The position numbers and the translations under genes were made by a program. The notes below the pieces were generated by a model, which made no database searches, was not told where the DNA came from, and saw nothing but the letters and a program-made list of their open reading frames with translations. A DNA stretch of 64,000 bases. Source: Symsagittifera roscoffensis. Taxonomy: Eukaryota > Xenacoelomorpha > Acoela > Convolutidae. Within the stretch, counting starts at the first letter, position 1, and every line of letters starts with the position of its first letter. The DNA lies in contig NC_087070.1 of the NCBI RefSeq assembly GCF_963678635.1, forward strand, positions 23,361,419-23,425,418, written 5' to 3'. This document shows positions 11,101-23,100 of the stretch, one piece after another.

Positions 11101-14100
11101 CAGAGATGTTCATCAAATGAACGCCAACCGTCTCATCTAGTTCCATACGGACTAGAAGGCTGTCCACAAACCCATCATTGAAGTGCTGCTCCTGATATAC
11201 CTCCCACGACCCATCTCCCAATTATAGCAGCCCACAGTTGACTGTTCGAGCTTCATCGTCGTCTCGACTCCTATCACTGGCCATCGATAGCTTGGGTTGG
11301 GCCGTCTTCGGTTCGTTCACCTTCTTTCCGTTTTGCATAGTAATCTTCAGTTTTGCGCCAACTGTCTCTTTATCCAGTGCTATTGTTTCCTTATTTGGTA
11401 GTCTCTGAAACGTTAGTGGGACTGAACTCATAGATTTACTCTCGTGGCAGATCATTGACTTCCTCTCATTCACAAGTAGTTCGAAGCACTCCTCGAGTTC
11501 CCGAGCACTGAGGACCACATCGGAGTCAAGCTCGCTGTTGCTGACAACGATCAATGTGAACAATTCCTTGAAGCTTTTAATCATGGCTGTCGCCCTGATG
11601 TATCCAAGTGCGTTTTCTTTTGTTCTTTTCATTCTTAGGCTCCTATCAACTTTGCATTGAGTCTCCGGACAGGGGCACAATAACTGAGGCGCTCAAAAAA
11701 TCATCGTGATATTGAATTGCAATTGGTTGTATTGTCAACCTGGATATTCGTTATATCGTCGCAGGCTTTGCCCCATACGAAAGCTCGCCGCTTATCCGCT
11801 CGTTCGGCTCTGGGTACAATTATTACTCCTTCGGGCTTTCTGCGATCATCAGAGTGGGCCATACTCTGCCACACCCTGCTTTCGTCCATAGGAGGGCCAA
11901 TCTCTTTCATTAATGGCACCGAGCTACAACCCGCAAGAATACAGCGCCGTTGATAGTCCACTCTGATTTCCGATTTTCTTTTCAGCGCGCTGAGACTTAT
12001 TGACATTGGCCTGAACAAGTTCTCAACAACAAAAACTGCTACTTTTTCATGTATGACAGCACCGTCTTGTCTGGGACCACCGTAGTGCCTCAGTTCTTTC
12101 CAAGGATGCATCATTTTGAACTCAACGTAATTGATTCAGTTCGAACTGCCCACAGCTCCCAGTAGAAACGCATCATCTATTTTTGCGTTGAAAAACCTTT
12201 TCTTTGCATCTTGATTGTCCTGATTCATTTCATTTTTCGTGGCTCAGTCAATTTGTCCAACACTCGTCCATGATGAATCCAAAGATCGTTTTTCGCTCGA
12301 TAAAGAAAGCGCACCCAGGAGCCCCAATGTAGATTTGTATCGGGGAGTCGTCTCCTGTAAGCACGCTTTCACTCTTTTTAATGGCCGCAGAGTTTCTCCT
12401 CTTTGTTCTGTGTAATAGCGGGGGACACTAAAACACGATATTATTCACAATCTCGAACGGGTTATGTTGGTGGTCAGATTAAATCGGCCGATCAAAGTAT
12501 TATGCATTTTACCCCTTGGTTTATGCATTTTTCATTTGTGCTTCGAGCTAGATAAGCAAATCGTCGGCACAAAAAAAATTCTCTGAAAGGCAATAAAAAC
12601 AATTTACAAGGCCCTCAATAAGCTTACTACTATTTAACAACCTCTATAACGAAACCAGCATTTCGTTCCGTTCAATCGATTCGTTACATCTCTCATCAGC
12701 CCTCGGTTGACTCAATTCGAAGCTCGCCTGCTCCAACAGCGAAACTTGGTCACACAACTAATTCAACCCATTACTAAACTCGGGTTCCAGTGCTCCTAGC
12801 TCACACCCGGTAAAAAACTCGGGCTCCAGCGCAACTCGTTCACACAATTAATTCATTCCGGCACTAAATTCGGGTTCTAGCGCAGCTCACAGACTCAAGT
12901 ATTTCAACTCAACACTAAACTCGGGTCAAATCAGCTAGACTAATTCCAATCAACTGTGAGACACAACTAGCCTCGCTTCAAGCTTTAGCGTCCTCCACGG
13001 ACCAACAATTCTTCTCGGCTTGCTCAACCGTTCTCTCTTAACCCGAGAACCAAATATTCGGCTCACTACCAATAAATGTTTGTACTCTTAGAAGCTCTCC
13101 GGTACCCTCCAATTTCTTATCTTTATTTGCACTTAGGTTTTTTTAAGTCACGCCATTCCTATCAGTCCTGACTTCCGCTCAAATCACCCGTCTACACAAA
13201 TGTTACGAGTATATCCCTGCCCCTGTCAACTCTGCCAAGTGCCTTGTTTGGTTTCTTTTTTGAATCTTCTCACGCTTTTTAGAGACCCGGTATGCGGTAG
13301 GTGTCACAGTTTGACCAAGCAAACAAAATTCATAGGATTTTAGTCAACTAATTCCTGACTTCAGTGTTTTCAGTTCTTGAGTTCAACTCAACCTCCAAAC
13401 CATGCTAATGTTACTCAGTGACTCTCCCAAGGTCTTTATTTTAATTAACCCGTTAGTATTCCGACCCTCCAAAGGCAGGGGAGACCCTTTTCACGGGTAG
13501 CTAATTCATTTCAGGCGTTCAAAATTTCCATCTGTACTCTGTTCCAATCCCTACCTTCTAGCTATCAGCAGAACCTAGTTCGTTTATCAGGGGGTCAAAT
13601 TCAGCCAAAAAGTCACCTCCAGGGATCCAAGTAAACTCACCGTCCGTTCATACTATTTAGGAGACTAAATTTTCATGAAGCGGTCCTTTTTCTATCAGTT
13701 TCTTCTGGGGCTACTTTTCTTTGGCCTAAATGAAATCCTATTAACAGATCATTTGCCAAGCTAAATTGAACCAAATATTTTCAAAGTCAATTTTAAATTC
13801 ACTTTTACAATGTTAAAGCTATATCGCTATCATCTGCTCTAGTTCCCAATATATAAATTTCCTCCCAGTTATTAGAAAGATGACCGGTTCCTTCTCGAAG
13901 GGTTAAGTTGGGGAATACATCAGTTTCCGATATTAATCTCCGGGTTTTCTTTAAAACTTTGAAGTCATAATGCCCCAAGGTCAACTTAAGGTCACCCAGG
14001 GATCACCCGGGGTCAAACTTCCATATTTGGGTTCAGAACCTTATGGGGGTCCTAACTACCAAGTTTAATTCTTATCCCTTTGATAGTTCACAAGTTATCT

Positions 14101-17100
14101 CAGTTCTAAAGTCCATTATCTCTATTACAGGAAAAAAAACTATCAACACCGGAAAGAGTCGCCGGAGGGGTTTCACTCACCAGATTTGTTTTCGGGGTTC
14201 GCGTTTTATGTCTATGGCCGTATTAAAATCATTATGCCACCGCTCATTAATTTGCGTAAATTGCCTATTTTCGGTCTAAGGGGGTGTTTTTTTTTTCAAG
14301 TGTTTTTAGCTTCCCAACCAAACGTTGGAAAAATTTAAAAAAAACACAATATGTATCTCCAAGTTTCAACTCCCTGCGTTCATTAAGGGCCGAGAAACGA
14401 CTTACTGAAGTTAGGGGTGGTTTTGTTTGTTTAGGGAATTAAACCAGAAGTGAGGGTTCAAGGGTTCTGGGTTTCCAATCTTAAGCTTCCCTCAACTGGA
14501 TCTACAACATATTAAAGTTCGATCCGATACCGCCGCTAGTTTCTATGTTCTGATAGGGTTTTTACTTTTCCGGGACCGTTATCACTTGCCCCCCAAGGGT
14601 GTGTGGGGGGGGGGTCCCGTTTTTCGTATACCCGGATCTAATAATATTAATACCGATCCTCTGAGTTTCATAACACTAGCTTTTTGATTCCGATTTGGGG
14701 GTGAGGGGTTCGCCGATTTTGTCAAAAGTTTTTTTCTGGCATAGAAGGGACGATATCTTCGAAGAATGAGCTTTTTTGAACTCGAGAATTTGTTTGCTGT
14801 ACTACTTAACTTAATGACTAATCAACCTAACGCTCAGGTTACTCATCAATCTAACGATCAGGACTAATCAACCTAACGCTCAGGACTAATCAACCTAACG
14901 CTCAGCATGTAAAAAAGTAGAATCTCCAGTTCTACACAATCATAATAGAACTGTTTACATTCAGCTCTTAGCGAACTTAATTTAAATTGAACGCTGTGGT
15001 GGAAGATCTTAATTTGGTCTATCTGAGGAGGGGGGGGGGGGAAGGGCTAATATTTTGATCCTGTTGAGGCATAGACTTTTGGTCAAAATGCACCTAAACT
15101 TTCTCCTAATTTTTCTCCTACTTAAAATGATCAAAATTCGACTTTGAATTAATTTTTATGCTATTTGATTTAGTAGTCTCTCAATTTTACAAAAGTATAT
15201 GAAAGGTTACCAATCATAAAAGACTCAAATCATTCAAAAACATTCTTATTGATAATTATATTTTTGAAATACTATATCTTCGAAAAGTTTCAGAAATTGT
15301 TTTTTTTCTGCTTTTTCAAAATGCAATGCGAAAAGTCTATTTTACCAGTCTATTTTGTAGTATGTTATTCAATCTAAGTACCTCAAATTGAAGGTCACAG
15401 TGTTTTTTTAGGTGTTAGTGAATGCGCCATACGTTCCCCCTCTGCCTGAGTCTGAGTCGTTCACAGCGTCTGCAGGAACAGCAACTCTCATCGCCATAAA
15501 ACAGGAGGTCATCGAGCGAAAGTCAGTTCAACTCACTTCTTATAGTCAATGCCAAGTTTTTGCAATTTCGATGACCTTGAATCGGAAATTCAGATTTCTT
15601 GGCCATGGTCCACAAGTTCATTGCAAAAACGGGCCTTCTTTGCTTTTTTGTCAATCAAGAAATTACGATTGATCTAAAAATCAATTGATGAGCAAATTAT
15701 ACCAAAGTGAGCCTCTTATACAGCCCTACAAAAATCCAGAATATTTTAACCTCCAAAATTTTGCGCAAAACTTTTAAAATCTGTTTTCAAGCGAAGAATT
15801 GGATTTATTTATAGTAGAAATAAAATTTTTCAGCTATCAAACAAAAACATGTTCATATATAACATAATTTGGAGATTATACTTTCTGGAACTTTGTTGGG
15901 CTGTATAAGGGGCTCTTTTTGGTATAATTTGCTCAGATATTGATTACTAAGATCGTGCGTACTTTTGATTGACAAAAAGAAGCCAAAATGGCTCAGTTTC
16001 AAGGTAATATTGTGACCCGTATTTCGCAAAAAAATTGCATCATTATCTTCAATAAATTTTTAACAACTTTTGTTCTCTTCAATTTTGTCTTATTCAAACC
16101 CCAATTGAGAAAAAAACGCATTTAAAAATGCATGTTTTGTCCGGATATTTTAAATCAGCACTATCAATTGGCTGCCGGGTTTGTCTAAAGTATTCCGAAA
16201 ATCTGTGCTTTTTGTTCCGATTTCCAAACAAATTCTTATGCTTGGTGTAATTTTTCTTCTGTCAACTTGGAAGATCAAAATAATAGTTTTTAACAAAATT
16301 TTTAAACCTCTGTGAAGACATCGACGCCCTGAAACCAAAATCAAAAAGATGTTTTACCCCCAAACATTTTTGCTAAGTTTTGGGAGTTTGAAAACTGCCA
16401 TGCTCTCTACTAATTTATGTACGTTTTGAAGATTTTATCCATAAACCTGACAGTGTAATGCAAATGGTTTATGTGTGGCGAACTATTTTGCACAAAAAAA
16501 ATTGTTTCAAATTGAATTGAGGCTAATATAAGTCAGGCTAATTTAATCCAGCTAATTGGTCATATTATTTGGTACGACTCAAATTTTCACACTTGATCTT
16601 TGATTTTGTCCAAAACTTATAGTTTTTCTATGTTTTTTTTCTAAAAAAAATCTTGTTTTTTTTTCAATAGGCGCTCATAAAATTAAGAGTATTGAACGTA
16701 GTGAGTACTCTTATATAGGTCTTGCTGATTTTCTTTTTGTTTTTTTTTTAGGAGAAAGTCTTAAAATTTGTTCACGCTCATTTTTGATTTTTTGCGGTTT
16801 GTTTGTGATTTTTTTGAAGTTCAGTGCATTTCCATTTTTAAAAGGAATGCAAAATAGAATATCGAGCAGCAAAAGTCTTAAGGTCACAAAATACGTGATT
16901 GACTTCTAATTTCCAAAATGGAAATTAATTATCAGATTTCCCTGCGAAAAAGAAAGTTTACCTTACGATCAAGTTTTCTCAAATTGGGTTAATTTTAACA
17001 TAAAAGTGTCCATCATAAACTGTTGTGCAATTTCAAAGAGCTTTAAGGGCATCTGTTTTTTCTTCAAAATTCAGAAGTTTTTTTTTCAGTTTTCTTTGCG

Positions 17101-20100
17101 TTCATTACTCTTTTCCAACAGTTAGTTGGCTATGTTTTTTTAGTTATTTTTTCCATGCAAAAATAAAAACTACAAATAATCATCGGACTGGGTTATATAT
17201 CATGTTGAAGCCCTTTCATTTGTGATTCGAACTACATGTGATAAGGAAAACGAATCGTGTAACTCAAGTTGAAAACAAGTTTAGTTCAAAGAGTTAAATT
17301 AACCTTTGAAAGCTAAGTTTCTCGGTTCTGCGAACCACCTCAATACACCGTATCTTATGTACGCAGAGCTTAACGCTAAAATAATGAGGCAATTCGATGG
17401 TCCAAACCAAATGACCTTGATACTAAGTTAATAACAAAATAACAGCATAATTATACATAACAATATGAGTCGCAAGGTCAGTGTGCAGCGAGAACAACAA
17501 TTGATACTCCGAACATTGCTACTCCGAAAACAACAATTGCTACTCCGAACAATTGCTAATCCGAAAATCCTCGGGGGGGGGGGGGGGGGGGGGGAGGGGG
17601 TTGGGGCGTTTTTGTCGATCTCACCCTCCCTATCTGTAGATTTTAAAATATCCTCCGCTGCTTTCTGAACCCCTCTCCTTAAGACTTGGTCCGCTAATTT
17701 ATTCCATTCTTTTGTAGTTATATCGCGGCTCTGAAACGTTTCTAATTTTTTGTCTGCTGGTGTGTTTCTCGCGATTTCCTTACTTTCCTCATTTGATTTC
17801 TCCGGTGTAGACGTACTGGGAATGAATATATCTGCAGTAGATGCCAGTGAGCCTTTGTCTTTTTCGTTGTTTTGTGCTGTTGTTGCAGCTTTTTTCCTAC
17901 TTGACTCTTGACAAGTTTGCTTTTTGCCACTTTGTTTAGCTCCTTTGAGCACTGAACTTTTTGAAGTTTCCACTGCCGGTCCCGCATTATTTGGTTTTTC
18001 TGTTTTATTGAAAGATTTAGGCCCCCGTTTACCTCCGTATCCCTTGAAGTGATGTTGAACTGGCTGTCTTGGAATCGCGTTTCGGCTTTTGGCGGATTAA
18101 ATATTTCTGGTGATTCAGGTATTTCATCTGAATCACTAATTTTTGTTTGCTTATAATTTTCCTTTTTCTTGGACTTGGTTTTAGGTACGTCACCGTGGGG
18201 ACTTCTACTTGCGTTTCCTTTCTTCGGACTCTTATCTTTCTGCTCGCTGGTGTCAATTTTTGCTTGTGCGATATCGCTTCTTCTATATACTGCACCAGCA
18301 GCCGTTTTCACTGTGTGAGGCGTCTCTGAATGAATTTTACCTTTTAACGGATTTGTAAGTGCTTTCCCACTTTTCCTGTTGTCATTCCTTCTCAAGAGAT
18401 TGGGTGACCTTTGTAGATCGTCCTCCTGGGGTTTATCTTCGATGAAGCCGTACTGCCACGAATACAACAGTTCTTTCCGCAAGTCTGGATTGATCTTACT
18501 GGTTTCATCGATTGTTCGCCTCAGATCATTGGTTGAGGTGTCCCTCCTCGTTGCATTCCACCGAGCATTCGCTTCCAAATAAGTTTTTAACGCTTTTGCC
18601 CGGTCTCAATCTCTCGCCGATTCCACTAATGTTTTGAAGAGTGGACTCACGTCCCGACTGATTTATCCCTTCTTGACGATCTTTACGCTGTCTCTCGATT
18701 GATCGATTCTTTTCTTTAACTGAGTTGCCGTTAACGCTGAACGCTCCCGATGTTCTTTATCTAAACGATCAGAATTTTTAATAAATGAATCCCTCAGGAT
18801 TTTAAATTCAATTTTCGGGAGTCATCCCAAATGCGCTTCAAAAGGTGAACATTGTATCGTCTTTTGTTTGCTCCACCTAAGATCACGATTTATTGTTCCC
18901 AGTGCAAGTTCTTTTGACGTTAATTGTTCGTCCAATAACAAAACTCCTTATCTTCGTTTGATCGTTTGAATTATTCGTTCAATTAAGCCACAACCCCTGT
19001 GATCCCCTACGGGACAGAATTTTTTTTCAATGTTATGTTCAGCACAAAATTTTTTCATCATTTTACCTTTAAACCCCGAGAAATAATCGTTTCCTACGGA
19101 TTCTGGTATACCATGTGTGTCAATATAAGTTCGAAAAAATTTCACTGATGATTTACCCCCAGTTGACTTAGTAACTTCGAATATCTATCTATGGCTACAA
19201 GTAAGTTTTTTTTCTTGCCCTTAGTACTTTCTAACGGTCCCGCATAATCTAGTTGAAGTTCTTGCCCCAACTGCGAGAGCAGTGGAATTGGTTTTGATGC
19301 GTTTTTCGGTATAACATACTTATCATTCTTATCGTAGCGAGTACAACTTCTACACTCTTCCGCCATATTCACAATATTTTGTGCAAATGGGGCCTTCACA
19401 GGTATCTGGACACATTGATCATTGCTTCCTGTCCTGGGTGGCTGCGGTGTATTCTTTTTAACACTGCGGGACGCAGTTGTCCTGGCACGATTAATCTACC
19501 ATCTACTACAATGCAATCGTCCACGACTGACATCTGGTGCCATAACGAATTCGTGTAGGGCCTCATTAACTCGAAGCTATGCCGATCCTTTTGCTCAGTA
19601 ACCCTTCTCAGTCGATCCATCCATGTATCTTCTGTGGTGAGTTCTGCTAGAAAATTTCTATCGAACAGTTTCGAAAGATTGAGCAAAATATTGTCTTCTC
19701 GGTTTTCTGCTTGTCTGAACTCACTCTGTCGCGATTTTCTTACAACTCCAGCAACTAGACTCACCTCTGGGCTTTCTGAAGTCGTATCGGCTGTAAGATC
19801 CACTTCAATATTTTTTGAAACGTTCGCATTTGTGGTATCTCCTTGAGGGCTTGTCATCTCCGTTGAAGCTTCTAACTGTAACAAGTTTTCCGGTCTGACT
19901 CTGTCCTTTCTTTCCGATCCCACTAGATCTCAAAATGACAACAATTTTTTTGGTTTCTCCCCTGACAATGCTGGTTGGTTTCTGTCCTTTCGTTTTTTTG
20001 GTGTTACTTTCCGCCATTCAACTTGCGGCATGTCAGAGTCTGAACTCTCACTTTCATTTCCTGTTGTCCCCCTCTGTACTGTTCTCGTTCTATGAAAAGT

Positions 20101-23100
20101 TGTTTCTGTTATTTGCTCCAGCATTTGATTTCGTCTCCCCTCCGAATTTTCAAGTTTCACTGTTTTCATCAACTTTTTGTCCATTTCATCTTTCGTAATT
20201 TTCTTCTCCTGCGCTGCTGCGAATTTTCTCTCTTTTTTGTTTCTTTTAATATCAACCGACTGTATACAATGAGATATCTTGTTTAAAGTGTTTTGATCGC
20301 AATTTGAGAGTCATGAGTTTTGACCGTTCTCGTTCCGGTCGAGCTCTGTTCGTTTTTGAACAGAACGGTTGCCATAGCGGGTGTTTCGTCCAATGTGCTT
20401 ATTAGTTCAGATTATTCTAGACTGTTTTCATTGTTAATGAAAGTATTTGTATCTATTAGCCGATTGTTTAAGCAGTCGAGTGCTTCATAAAATTGATCGA
20501 TCGATGCGACCACAAACTTTTCATCCAATTCTGACTCAGGCCACGGTTCGCCAATCGGGTCTCTAGACAAATAATCTACAATATCCATCTCTTTTCCTGG
20601 TATATGAACCACCTTGAATTGATAATGGAGCAGACGGTCTACCCATCTTGTAAGTCTAGATTGATATGTTTTATTAGATTTATGTTACCCTCACGCTGAT
20701 GTGAGTGCTTTGTGGTATGTTGCTAGGATGAAATTTTTTCCAAGTAAATAATGTTTGAATCGATCAACTGACCAAACCAATGCAAGCAGTTCAAGCTCAT
20801 TTGTTGAACACTTCTTTTCTTGAGCATTAAGATAACGTGATGCAAATGCAATCGTTACCCAATCGTCCCCATCAGTCGATTGATCTAAAGTTGCCCCGAG
20901 GCCACTATGATTCGCATCGCACTTTACCCGAGTATCTTTGTGTGGATCGTAGTTATTGATTTGTGCGATCCTTGCCACCGCTTTTTAATCTCTTCGAATA
21001 TTAAGGAGTGTTGTTCCCCCCTTTCGAATTTTTTAACGGGCAATTTAATATTTTTCTTTTTCTTCTGTTCATTTTCTTCTCTAAGCAATGGTCTAAGTTG
21101 ATCAGTTAGACTTGCTGCGTTAGGAATGAATTTCGATAAATGATTAATACTGCCCATAAACAATCTTAATTGTTTGAGCAATTTTGGTTGTTGTAGATTA
21201 AGAATTGCTTCCGTTTTTGTAACTTTTGGTGTTATTCCACTCGGTGAAAGTTTATAACCTAGCCAATTGACTTCTGTCTGAAAAAAACTCGCATTTTGCT
21301 AATTTTAACGCTAGATTTTCGTCATCTAGTTTTTTTTTAGTATATCAAGCATTAGTTTTTCATGTTCTGTTTTCTCTCCTTTAGAGACAATCAATATGTC
21401 GTCCAGAAAGCAAAATGTGTTTTTTGCATGGTTTATTGTACGATCCATTGCCTTCTGGAACTCTGCGGGCATATCTGCTAACCCGTAAAACCCTGTCAAA
21501 AATCTGTATGTTACCGTAACTTGACCGCCGACTATGTTGAAATTACATTGCTTAGCTGTTTCAGCAGTTAATCGAAGTTGACTGTACGCATACTTTAAAG
21601 CAAGTACCGTAAAGTATAGTGTGCCTTGTGTTTTGGCCGTTCTTATCTGACTCACTCCATCAATTAGTTCATCAATATTGGGAATTTGATTTTTATTTCT
21701 GTATAATTGTCTATTTATTGGCTTTGCGTCTAATGCCAATTTGATAGAGTCGTCTTTTTTCACTGTTATTACTATTGGAGCAATAAAACAGTCGCTTGTG
21801 CATTTGTCTAATTTTGTTATAAGACCTTCTGGTAACAATTTATCAAGTTCATTTTGCACTTTTCCTTGAATATGAATAGGTCTTCTTCTACCTATTTCCT
21901 GTATCGGACATAGCCGGTACTTGAATTTTGTGTTGACTACATGATGTTTAGACTCTCCCTGTCGGTCAAATAGAGAGGAAATTTTTTATAAAGATTTTGT
22001 TTCATACCTTCTGACTGCTCGCACAGTAGCACGTCAAACTTGAATCTATTAGTAGGGGCTGATTTCTGAGATGTATGTATGTCTTGCTGGTCTTTCTGTA
22101 GCCAGTAAAGATGCATCCGGAACTTTACAACCCGCTGAACGGATATTTGCACGTAATGCTCCTAATATCTGAATTGGGTGTTTATTGTAATCTACAAACT
22201 GCATTGTAAAGTTCAGGTTTTCGGCAGGAATGAATTTGATTTCGGATGATCCAACCAATAATTGTTTGCGGTCGTCGAATTTAAGATCGATACTGGGCTT
22301 CCTGTATCAATAGTCATGTTGATAATTTGGTTCTTTATTCTAACCAGCGCTTTCAATGCTTTTGTTTGATGCGATCTTGGGTCTCGCCGTATATCGATTT
22401 TTGTGATATCTTGGGTAGTGTTTATCCTGTTTGCATCGATAATTTTGGATTTCACCCTTTCCACCCCGTTTTTGGGCAATTTATCTACTCTTGGTTCTAC
22501 CACCATTATCTCGAACTCGTCACAGGAATCAAAACTTTGAATTAGGTTGCATTACTCTTCTGAGCTAGACTTTTCTTCCCCAATTTCATTTACTTGATTT
22601 GAGCGACACATTTTTGCGAAATGGTTCGGTTTATTACAATTCTTGTAAATTTTCTCCATTGCTGGACAATTTTTCAATTGACATGAACCGAATGATTTTC
22701 CACATCGAGTGCACGGCTTCTGGTCTGATCGGGAATTTGTACTCTTATTGTCATTCCATCTCTTTTGAGATTGATTTTTATTCTGTCTTTTGTAATTTGA
22801 ATTTCTATTACCCACTGTTATTATGGGTTCCTGTTTTATTTTTATCTGTGACTCCCGCATTTGGCCCGCTCCTGAGCCTCCATTCCCTGATTTCTGGAAC
22901 GCTTGTTTGGTTTGCTTACTCTGCTCAAATTTATTGCCCGTTTGAATACTTCGTCTGGTGTGAAGGTTTCAAACGTCAGAGTATCTTGTAATGCTGTATT
23001 TTTCATTCCAAATTTGAATAAATCTCGAACCATTTCTTCTTCCAGACCACCCAGTTCAGCCGTAGCTGCTTGGGCAGTTAATGCCGCTTGGAACGATTCC

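Larger units (their letters stand above)
6073..14936 (-). mobile_element. 8.9-kb LTR retrotransposon inserted in intron 1
   Basis: Direct terminal repeats start TGTAGATTT (6073 and 12328) and end TTCTACA (7320 and 14936), so the termini are the inverted pair TGTAGA/TCTACA. They are flanked by the 5-bp duplication CAATC. A polypurine tract on the minus strand (AGGAGGGAAGAG, plus-strand 7332-7321) touches the left LTR, which sets the orientation as minus. The interior (7321-12327) shows only broken minus-strand frames with protease-like patches. I found no reverse transcriptase or integrase, so it looks non-autonomous or heavily eroded. Superfamily uncertain: 5-bp duplications suit BEL/Pao as well as some Gypsy and Copia elements. 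Confidence 0.8.

Noticed and set aside
9541..11953. Plus-strand ORFs inside the intron 1 element
   Set aside because: LTR ends, polypurine tract and protease-like patches all put the element on the minus strand; these frames show no motifs.
17232..17235. Firm 4-bp target duplication CTAC for R2
   Set aside because: Kept only as possible: similarity between the two LTR edges runs into this tetranucleotide, so it may be part of the LTR and not a duplication.
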